Shown in pieces: positions 15,471 to 21,882 of a stretch of 64,000 bases of DNA (its first letter is position 1; each line of letters opens with the position of its first letter). A program made the translations under genes and the position numbers. Origin of the DNA: Streptomyces sp. NBC_01306. Its GTDB lineage: Bacteria; Actinomycetota; Actinomycetes; Streptomycetales; Streptomycetaceae. Location of the stretch: assembly GCF_026340465.1 (NCBI RefSeq), contig NZ_JAPEPC010000001.1, positions 3,746,001 through 3,810,000 of the forward strand, read 5' to 3'. The notes beneath the pieces were generated by a model. The model saw only the letters and a list, made by a program, of their open reading frames with translations. It was not told the origin of the DNA and did no database searches.

Positions 15471-16235
15471 CTATACCCAACCGCGCTCCCGTGCGAGACG
15501 CACCGCGGTATGACGGTTCTCCGCTCCCAGCTTCGACGCGGCCGACGACAGATAGTTCCGCACCGTCCCCTGCGACAGCGAGGCCCGTTCGGCGATCTCC
15601 GCGATCGGTGCGCCGTCCGCTGCCAGCTCAAGCACCTCGACCTCCCGGGCCGTGAGGGGTGAGTCCCCGGCGGAGATCGCATCGGCTGCCAACTCCGGGT
15701 CCACATAACGCCCTCCGGCCCGCACCGTACGGATGATCTCGGCCAGCCATTGTGCGGAAACGGTCTTCGGAACGAACCCCTTCACTCCGGCGGAGAGCGC
15801 CCGTTTGAGATGGCCGGGCCGCCCATGGCTGGTGACGATCATGCAGCGGCACTCGGGGAGCGCGGTGCGCAGGGATGTGGCCACACTCACACCGTCGGCC
15901 CCCGGCATCTGAAGGTCGAGCACCGCCACATCGGGCCGGTGCGCCCGCGCCATGGCGAGCGCTTCGGGGCCGGACGCGGCCTCGGCCACGACCACCAGGT
16001 CGTCCTCCAGCCCGAGCAGCGCGGCGAGCGCTCCCCGGATGAGGTGCTCGTCGTCCGCGAGCAGCACGCGTATGGGCGCGGCAACGGGTGCGGGAACCGG
16101 CGGAGGGACGGACGCCCGTACGGATGCGGGGACGGACGCCGGTACGGACGCCGGTACGGACGCGGGGACGGGCGCCGGTACGGGCGCCGGTACGGACGCG
16201 GCCCCAGGCGCGGGTACCGGTGACGGGTCGGTCAT
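15471..16235 (-). CDS. NarL/LuxR-family response regulator with repeat N-terminal extension
   Basis: 254 residues. ATG 16235 overlaps the sensor kinase stop (ATGA), which fixes the start. Residues about 55-170 are the receiver domain (acidic DD61-62, phospho-acceptor D107 in VAVLDLQMPG, K at about 156 in VPKT); residues about 188-250 are the LuxR helix-turn-helix (LTAREVEVLELAADG). The first 54 residues are unusual: a Pro-Ala/Ser-Val repeat encoded by 12-bp tandem units (about 16080-16200). No start codon closer to the receiver domain was seen. Partner of the kinase at 16232; its likely site is the palindrome at 19672-19687. Confidence 0.9.
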   Translation of the reverse strand: MTDPSPVPAPGAASVPAPVPAPVPASVPASVPASVPASVRASVPPPVPAPVAAPIRVLLADDEHLIRGALAALLGLEDDLVVVAEAASGPEALAMARAHRPDVAVLDLQMPGADGVSVATSLRTALPECRCMIVTSHGRPGHLKRALSAGVKGFVPKTVSAQWLAEIIRTVRAGGRYVDPELAADAISAGDSPLTAREVEVLELAADGAPIAEIAERASLSQGTVRNYLSSAASKLGAENRHTAVRLARERGWV

Positions 16236-17548
16236 GCGGTTGCCTCTTCTGTTGTTTCTGCTGACTCTTCTGCTGCCTCTGCGGCTGTCCCTGGGGCGGA
16301 GGTGCGCATGGCCGAGGTGGGGTCCGCCCTGGCGGTGTCGGGCAGCGGTACGTCCGCGGTGAGGCGGAATCTTCCGCCGGGGGTCGGGCCGGCCGTCAGT
16401 GTGCCGTCCACGGCGGTCAGCCGCTCCCGCAGCCCGGCGAGCCCGGTGCCCGGGGAGGCGCCGCTGCCGCTCCCGCCGACCGCTCCGTCGTTCTCGACGG
16501 TCAGAGTCGCACCGGATGCCGATCTGGCCACCGCGACGGTGCAGCGCCGGGCGTCCCCGTGGCGCAGGACATTGGTGGCGGCTTCCCGGACGACCCAGCC
16601 GAGCGCCGACTGAACGTCTGCCGGAAGCCCGTCCGGCGGCCCGCTGACGGTGCACTCGATACCGGCCGCCTCCAACACGCCCTGGGCTCCGCCCAGTTCC
16701 GTGGCGAGGTCCACTCCCCGGTATCCCCGCACCACGTCACGTACCTCCCGATGCGCTTCGTGTGCCATGCGCTGCACCTCGGTCATCTGGTCCACTGCCT
16801 CCGGCCGCCCCCGCCGGGCCAACTGCACCGCCAGCTCGCTCTTCAGCGCGATCACGGCGAGATTGCGCCCCATCACATCGTGCAGATCCCGGCCGAACCG
16901 CAGGCGCTCCTCCGCGACGGCCAGCCGCGCCTCCACGTCCTTGGCCTCGTGCAGCTTCCACATCACGCCCAGATGCCAGGCCGAGCAGCGGGTGGTGATG
17001 GCGTACCACGCGGGCCCGCACACCATGCCGGCAATGCAGGCACCGACGAGCTGCCGGTCGCCGCCGAGCAGCAGGACCGCCCCGCACACCGCGACCAGGG
17101 CGCCCAGCTGCACCAGGGCCGACACCCGCTTCCGAACAATCAGGCTGTGCGTCATCGTGAACGGCATCACAGCGGCACACAGCATCACCGCCGCGTCGGG
17201 GAAGTCCCGCAGCCCGACGGCCGAGGCGAGCACCAGAACAGCCACCAGACTCATCACCATCAGACCCGCCCCGAAGGCCACCAGCCGCCGGGAGAGCGTG
17301 GTTTGGCCCAGATACTCGGCCAGACCACCGGAGGCCAGCGAGGTGCAGTACACCCCCTGTGCGACCGCGAGCAGGCAGGACGCGGCGATCAGCGCGGTGG
17401 GCGCCCCGGAGTGACGGACCGGGCGCGTCACGCTGAACATCACCTGCAGGGCGACGGCCAGCCACAGCAGGGCGTATATCGTCGCGCGTGCGTAGAGGTC
17501 GGCCTGTGCGAACCCGCCCCGCTTCCGCCATCCCCGTAGCCACCGCAT
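16232..17548 (-). CDS. HisKA_3-type sensor histidine kinase
   Basis: 438 residues from ATG 17548 (AAGGAG site). Five or six hydrophobic segments span residues 20-180. The dimerisation/phospho-acceptor helix contains H223 in FGRDLHDVMGRN, followed by a HATPase with VREAATNVLRHG (N box) and GTGLAGLRERL (G box). The C-terminus ends in an acidic Thr/Glu/Ala tail. Its stop overlaps the response-regulator start. The cell-envelope signal is unknown; linkage to an ABC-2 exporter points to drug or envelope-stress sensing, as in the Bacillus YvfRSTU arrangement. Confidence 0.92.
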   Translation of the reverse strand: MRWLRGWRKRGGFAQADLYARATIYALLWLAVALQVMFSVTRPVRHSGAPTALIAASCLLAVAQGVYCTSLASGGLAEYLGQTTLSRRLVAFGAGLMVMSLVAVLVLASAVGLRDFPDAAVMLCAAVMPFTMTHSLIVRKRVSALVQLGALVAVCGAVLLLGGDRQLVGACIAGMVCGPAWYAITTRCSAWHLGVMWKLHEAKDVEARLAVAEERLRFGRDLHDVMGRNLAVIALKSELAVQLARRGRPEAVDQMTEVQRMAHEAHREVRDVVRGYRGVDLATELGGAQGVLEAAGIECTVSGPPDGLPADVQSALGWVVREAATNVLRHGDARRCTVAVARSASGATLTVENDGAVGGSGSGASPGTGLAGLRERLTAVDGTLTAGPTPGGRFRLTADVPLPDTARADPTSAMRTSAPGTAAEAAEESAETTEEATA

Positions 17549-17700
17549 CACGCACTCCTTGTCTCCGAACGTCCCCGGCTGCCGCCCCCGGACGGGTCGT
17601 TCCCTGCCCTGCCCGAGCCAACTCGACCCCCGGTCAGCCCCCGGCGCCTCGGCCCGAGACAGGCCCCCCACGTGAGGTCCCCGGCCGCCTGAGGCCATCG

Positions 17701-18732
17701 TCAGCGGCGTGGCTCCCAGCGGAACCACCGGCGTACAGCAAACACCGAGAGCAGCGTCCAGGCCACGGCAGTCAGGACATGTCCGAAGGCGTCGTGCGCG
17801 GACATCGACCCGGTCCAGGCGCCCCGTACCAGCTCGACCACCGGTGTCAGGGGCAGCAGCTCGCACACCGACGCCAGCCGGTCGGGGAATATCTCCAGCG
17901 GGACGAACACGCCCGACCCTGCCATCGACACCAGCATCAGCGGGATGACCGTCAGCTGGGCGGCCTCGGCGGACTTGGTGATGCCCGCCGTCGCCGCTCC
18001 CAGCGCGGTCAGCATCACGACCCCCAGCGCGACACCCACGAGCAGCAGTTGCGGAGCGGGCGGCAGGCCCATGTCGAAGACCACCGCACAGCCTGCGGAG
18101 AGAACCACGCACTGCACCAGCGCGATGATCACCGAGGGCAGGGAGGCCCCGGCGAGTATCTCCGTGTCCCGGGCCTCTCCCGTACGCAGCCGTTTGAGCA
18201 CCAGCTGCTCACGGCGGACCACCAGCACCCCGACCACGCCGTTGTACAGAGCGAAGAGCAGGCCGAACGCGATGCCCCCGGGCAGCAGCACCGCGCCGGC
18301 GGACAGCCCCGCCTTGTCCAGGGTCTTCTGGTCGGTCGCCGACGAGATCACGAAGGTCATCGCGATGGGCAGCACCAGCATGGTGAAGAGCGAGGCCTTG
18401 CTGCGTCCCAGCAGGGTCAGCTCGGCGCGGGCGAGGGCGAGCATCCGGCCCGTGCTGAGCGTCTGCACCCGCTCTCCGTCCCCGGTCCTGGTCCAGCCCG
18501 CCCCGATCCTGGACCTGGCCCAGCCGGCCCCAGCCCCAGTCCCAGACGCGGCCCCGGCCTCAGCCCCGGCCTCAGCCCCGGCCTCAGCCCCGGCCTCAGC
18601 CCCGGCCTCAGCCCCGGCCTCAGCCCCGGCCTCAGCCCCGGCCTCAGCCCCGGCCTCAGCCTCAGCCCCGGTCTCTGTCGTGTGTTTCCCTGCGGCCTGC
18701 TGGGCCGCCGTCCGTTCCCCCGTGGTGCTCAC
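17701..18732 (-). CDS. ABC-2 type exporter permease with AEAG-repeat N-terminus
   Basis: 343 residues. GTG 18732 has GGAGG 7 nt upstream and overlaps the ATPase stop (GTGA), so coupling fixes it. Residues about 25-75 are Gly-Ala-Glu-Ala repeats from roughly ten 12-bp units (18545-18665); then a short linker and an ABC-2 membrane domain with about six segments from residue 125 (LTLLGRSKASLFTMLVLPIA; VFVPLEIFPDRLASVCELLP before the last segments). Together with the ATPase it should export a hydrophobic or peptide substrate. A 152-bp gap separates it from the kinase gene. Confidence 0.9.
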   Translation of the reverse strand: MSTTGERTAAQQAAGKHTTETGAEAEAGAEAGAEAGAEAGAEAGAEAGAEAGAEAGAEAGAASGTGAGAGWARSRIGAGWTRTGDGERVQTLSTGRMLALARAELTLLGRSKASLFTMLVLPIAMTFVISSATDQKTLDKAGLSAGAVLLPGGIAFGLLFALYNGVVGVLVVRREQLVLKRLRTGEARDTEILAGASLPSVIIALVQCVVLSAGCAVVFDMGLPPAPQLLLVGVALGVVMLTALGAATAGITKSAEAAQLTVIPLMLVSMAGSGVFVPLEIFPDRLASVCELLPLTPVVELVRGAWTGSMSAHDAFGHVLTAVAWTLLSVFAVRRWFRWEPRR

Positions 18733-19637
18733 CGTGTGACCTCCTGCTTCTGTGCGATACCGAGAAATGCCTCTTCCAGCGAGGCCGACCGGACATCGAG
18801 CCCCCGCAGCTCGACTTCCTTGTCCCTGGCCCACAGCAGGAGTTCGGTGGCGGACCGCTGCAGCTCGTCGGTCCGCAGCTGGACGGCCCCGCCCGTGCGG
18901 ACGTAACTCCCCAGTGGCGGCAGATCGCCGACCGCGATCCCCTCGGGGAGGGAGAAGGAGATGTGCGAGGGCTGCGCGGCCACCACCTCGTCCACCCGGC
19001 CCTCCGCCGCTATCCGGCCCTCGTGCAGGATCGCCAGCCGGTCGGCCAGGACTTCGGCCTCCTCCAGGTAGTGCGTGGTCAGCAGGACCGTCGTACCGCT
19101 GTCGCGCAGCTCCCGGACCAACTCCCAGGTCTCCCGGCGCCCTTCGGCGTCGAGGCCCGTCGTCGGCTCGTCGAGGAAGAGCACCTCGGGGCGGCCCAGG
19201 AGCGCCATCGCCAGGTCCAGCCGCCGCTTCTCGCCGCCGGACAGCTGCTTCACCCGTATGGCAGACCGCCCGCCGAGCCCCACCATCTCCATGGCCTCAC
19301 CGACCGGCCGCGCCTTGCTCGTGCAGCCCGCCCACATCCGGACCGTCTCGGCCACGGTCAGCTCGGGGGAGAAACCACCCTCCTGGAGCATGGCGCCGGT
19401 CCTCGGCCGGATGGCGGCCCGCTCGCGGTACGGATCGTGCCCCAGCACCCGCACCCGGCCCCCGCTCGGCGGAGCCAGTCCCTCCAGGAGCTCCACCGTG
19501 GAGGTCTTCCCCGCGCCGTTCGTCCCCAGCAGGGCGAAGAGCTCCCCGGCGGCCACGGAGAAGGAGACGCCGGCCACCGCCTCGTACCCACCGGCATAGG
19601 TGCGCCGCAGGTCTGCGACCTCAATCACATCTGTCAT
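18729..19637 (-). CDS. ABC exporter ATP-binding protein
   Basis: 302 residues from ATG 19637. Walker A GTNGAGKTS (about residue 39), signature LSGGEKRRLDLA, Walker B EVLFLDEPTTGLD, switch His in TTHYLEEAE. This is the DrrA/CcmA-type subfamily that pairs with ABC-2 permeases. There is no strong ribosome site, and the palindrome at 19672 is centred about 42 bp before the ATG, so a leaderless transcript activated by the response regulator is possible. Gene order ATPase-permease-kinase-regulator gives a self-contained exporter system. Confidence 0.93.
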   Translation of the reverse strand: MTDVIEVADLRRTYAGGYEAVAGVSFSVAAGELFALLGTNGAGKTSTVELLEGLAPPSGGRVRVLGHDPYRERAAIRPRTGAMLQEGGFSPELTVAETVRMWAGCTSKARPVGEAMEMVGLGGRSAIRVKQLSGGEKRRLDLAMALLGRPEVLFLDEPTTGLDAEGRRETWELVRELRDSGTTVLLTTHYLEEAEVLADRLAILHEGRIAAEGRVDEVVAAQPSHISFSLPEGIAVGDLPPLGSYVRTGGAVQLRTDELQRSATELLLWARDKEVELRGLDVRSASLEEAFLGIAQKQEVTR

Positions 19638-19671
19638 GCATCCAGGCTGCCCCCGCCACAGGCCCCCGCCC

Positions 19672-19687
19672 GATGACATATGTCATC
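19672..19687. promoter_or_regulatory. 16-bp perfect palindrome upstream of exporter operon
   Basis: GATGACATATGTCATC is perfectly self-complementary and centred about 42 bp before the ATPase start, the place where an activator overlaps a -35 region. Dyads with ATGAC half-sites are typical for NarL-family regulators. Likely the binding site of the operon's own response regulator (inference). Confidence 0.55.
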
Positions 19688-19814
19688 AGAGCCGAGCCAC
19701 GGAGAAGCCCGGACCACCGGCCAAGGAGCCAGCCACGGAGAAGCCCGGCCCACCTGCCAAGGAACCGGCCACGAAACAGCCCGGGTCAGCCACGAAGAAA
19801 GCCGGAACCACGAA

Positions 19815-19847
19815 GAAGCCCCCGGTCGGATTCCGACCGGGGGCTTC
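19815..19847 (-). terminator. Terminator of second tRNA-Gly(GCC)
   Basis: Perfect 16-bp stem GAAGCCCCCGGTCGGA around a single T, 16 nt beyond the tRNA 3' end; sister of the hairpin at 15329-15361. Confidence 0.8.
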
Positions 19848-19862
19848 TCGTTCCTGCTGCTG

Positions 19863-19935
19863 AGCGGACGACCAGGTTCGAACTGGCGACCTCAACCTTG
19901 GCAAGGTTGCGCTCTACCAACTGAGCTACGTCCGC
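19863..19935 (-). tRNA. tRNA-Gly (anticodon GCC), copy 2
   Basis: Sequence identical to the tRNA at 15377-15449, including all stems and the GTTCGAAC T-loop. The 100-bp identical repeats bracket the exporter/two-component operon. Confidence 0.96.
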
Positions 19936-20021
19936 AGATTGCACCCGACCGGCTTTCACCGGGCGGTGCGAACACCACTCTACCCGACAGTCCGAGTGGA
20001 CCGGTCCGGAGAGCAATGCAG

Positions 20022-20093
20022 AGCGGGTGACAGGAATTGCACACTGCGCCTTCCCCCTGGAAGGGGGATGTTCTACTACTGAACTACACCCGC
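20022..20093 (-). tRNA. tRNA-Gly (anticodon TCC) with non-canonical elbow
   Basis: 72 nt. Acceptor GCGGGTG/CACCCGC, D-stem GTTC/GAAC and anticodon stem TCCCC/GGGGA with loop CTTCCAG (anticodon TCC) all pair. The D-loop reads AGTAGTA, so the first G of the invariant GG is A. The T-arm reads CAGTGTGCAATTCCTGT, giving GTGC where GTTC is expected, and its stem pairs poorly. It is either a divergent GGA-reading tRNA or one specialised for non-ribosomal use. CCA is not encoded. Confidence 0.85.
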
Positions 20094-20282
20094 ACGCTGC
20101 TTTGAACGGGGCCTTTCGGCCTCGCCCTTCGGCGTGCTCCAGACTCTAGCTGACCAGCAGGGGTGGAATGCAAGTCGGGCACTCCGAGGGGGAGTCGGCG
20201 ACCAGTCGGCCATGAGTCAGCCATGAGCCGGCGATGAGTCGCCCACGCCTGCACCCACGCCCGCCGGCCGGCCCGGGGCGGG

Positions 20283-20600
20283 TCAGCCGGCCGCGTTGAA
20301 CGCCTCGTAGACCTTCTTCGGGATGCGGCCCCTGGCAGGTACTTCCATCTTGTTGGACCGGGCCCAGGCGCGGACCGCCGCCGGGTCGGGTGCCACCGAG
20401 GTGTGCCGGTAGGCCTTGCCCGACTTCGACTGCTTTCGAGCCGCCTCCAGGAACGGGGCCAGCGACTTGCGTAGTTTCTTTGCATTGGCGGTATTCAGGT
20501 CGATCTCGTACGACTTTCCGTCGAGACCGAAGGTGACCGTTTCCGCCGCTTCTCCGCCGTCGATGTCGTCGGAGAGCGTGACCACTACTCGCTGAGCCAC
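20283..20600 (-). CDS. lsrL: Lsr2-like nucleoid-associated protein
   Basis: 105 residues. Lsr2 family: N-terminal beta/helix dimerisation region (QRVVVTLSDDIDGGEAAETV), a linker, and a C-terminal DNA-binding domain with VRAWARSNK and the minor-groove RGR hook in VPARGRIPKK. These proteins coat AT-rich DNA and silence foreign or specialised genes. Position directly before purS matches lsrL (SCO4076), the second Lsr2 paralogue of Streptomyces. Its own upstream region (20601-20900) is clearly AT-richer than its surroundings, which would allow autoregulation. Confidence 0.93.
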   Translation of the reverse strand: MAQRVVVTLSDDIDGGEAAETVTFGLDGKSYEIDLNTANAKKLRKSLAPFLEAARKQSKSGKAYRHTSVAPDPAAVRAWARSNKMEVPARGRIPKKVYEAFNAAG

Positions 20601-20819
20601 GGACTTCGGTCCTTTCCTTCGACATCACCGTGCCTGTGCGGTGTCACGCAGGGCGTGCCGCCGTGTTGACGTGCTGTGATGTCGGCCTTACGGCTGATTT
20701 TGAGTTACGCCAATTCCTTTGTACAGCGGAAGGCGCCGCATTGTGAAGCCCACCCAATTACATGCGCGTGTCCGAGTGCAATCCGGTAGGCGGATTTTTT
20801 CGAGGATTTTTCATCGGTG

Positions 20820-20886
20820 TTGTCGGTTCGTTGTCGGTCGGTTGTCGGGGCCGATATCTGAACGTGATCGGGCCGCTCCGATATCT
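20820..20886. promoter_or_regulatory. Phased TTGTCGG repeats between lsrL and purS
   Basis: TTGTCGG occurs at 20820, 20831 and 20842, exactly 11 bp apart, so all three lie on the same face of the helix. CCGATATCT follows at 20851-20859 and again at 20878-20886. A -10-like TAGTGT is at 20911-20916, ahead of purS. The 353-bp spacer 20601-20953 otherwise holds no gene. The arrays may control the purSQL operon or lsrL. Confidence 0.45.
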
Positions 20887-20953
20887 ACCCGCGTAGATTC
20901 TGTGGGCAGGTAGTGTGATGGGACCGCCTTCGCACCACACACCGGGAGTGCCA

Positions 20954-21205
20954 GTGGCACGCGTCGTAGTCGACGTCATGCTCAAGCCGGAGATCCTCGA
21001 CCCGCAGGGACAGGCGGTGCAGCGTGCACTGCCCCGTCTCGGTTTCGATGGAATCGCCGACGTCCGTCAGGGAAAGCGTTTCGAGCTGGAGGTCGATGGG
21101 CCGGTTGATGACGCCGCCCTCGCCCGCATCAACGAGCTCGCCGAAACGTTCCTCGCCAACACCGTCATCGAGAACTTCACCGTGAAGGTGGAGGCAGAGA
21201 AGTGA
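20954..21205 (+). CDS. purS: Phosphoribosylformylglycinamidine synthase subunit PurS
   Basis: 83 residues from GTG 20954 (GGGAG ribosome site). A small ferredoxin-like protein (ARVVVDVMLKPEILDPQG; IADVRQGKRFEL) that bridges PurQ and small-type PurL and helps channel ammonia in FGAM synthase. Its TGA overlaps the purQ GTG (GTGA), the first link in a translationally coupled purS-purQ-purL operon. Confidence 0.95.
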   Translation: MARVVVDVMLKPEILDPQGQAVQRALPRLGFDGIADVRQGKRFELEVDGPVDDAALARINELAETFLANTVIENFTVKVEAEK

Positions 21206-21882
21206 CAGCTCGTATCGGAGTCGTCACTTTCCCGGGCACGCTCGACGACCGGGACGCCTTGCGTGCCGTGCGGATCGCGGGCGCCGAACCCGTTTCGCTC
21301 TGGCATCGCGACAAGGGCATCCAGCAGGTCGACGCGGTCGTCCTCGCGGGTGGTTTCTCGTACGGCGATTATTTGCGGGCCGGCGCCATCTCCCGCTTCT
21401 CGCCGGTGATGGGGACGATCATCGAGCAGGCGAAGGCCGGTCTCCCGGTCCTGGGTATCTGCAACGGTTTCCAGATCCTCACCGAGTCGCATTTGCTGCC
21501 CGGCGCGATGCTCCGGAACAACCATCTCCACTTCATCTGCCGCGATCAGAAGCTGCGCGTCGAGAACGCGGAGACCGCCTGGACCGCCGACTACACCGCT
21601 GGCCAGGAGATCTCCGTACCCCTCAAGAACATCGACGGCCGCTACGTGGCCGACGAGCGGGTGCTCGACGAGCTGGAGGCCGAGGGGCGGGTCGCTTTCC
21701 GGTATCTCGACGGCAACCCGAACGGTTCGCTCCGCGACATCGCAGGCGTCACCAACGCCGCGGGCAATGTGGTCGGTCTGATGCCGCACCCCGAGCACGC
21801 CGTGGAGCCGCTGATCGGTACGGGGCGTACCGACGGCATCGGATTCTTCTCCTCGATCCTGAAGAAGCTGGTCAACGCATGA
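21202..21882 (+). CDS. purQ: FGAM synthase glutaminase subunit PurQ
   Basis: 226 residues. A class I glutamine amidotransferase with nucleophile C87 in LGICNGFQIL and the His/Glu pair in MPHPEHAVE near residue 197. It supplies ammonia from glutamine to PurL. GTG start overlaps purS and the stop overlaps purL (ATGA), implying stoichiometric synthesis of the complex. Confidence 0.96.
   Translation: MTARIGVVTFPGTLDDRDALRAVRIAGAEPVSLWHRDKGIQQVDAVVLAGGFSYGDYLRAGAISRFSPVMGTIIEQAKAGLPVLGICNGFQILTESHLLPGAMLRNNHLHFICRDQKLRVENAETAWTADYTAGQEISVPLKNIDGRYVADERVLDELEAEGRVAFRYLDGNPNGSLRDIAGVTNAAGNVVGLMPHPEHAVEPLIGTGRTDGIGFFSSILKKLVNA

Noticed and set aside
19688..19814. Plus-strand ORF with Lys-Pro-rich HU-tail-like repeats (EKPGPPAKEPAT)
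   Set aside because: A 42-bp imperfect tandem repeat explains it; there is no start with a ribosome site and no DNA-binding domain, and it runs into the tRNA terminator.
15351..19936. tRNA-Gly duplicates as attachment sites of an element
   Set aside because: Both tRNAs are complete and identical, no integrase or partial tRNA is present, and a similar operon occupies this place in related streptomycetes as far as I recall. Kept only as a recombination-prone repeat.
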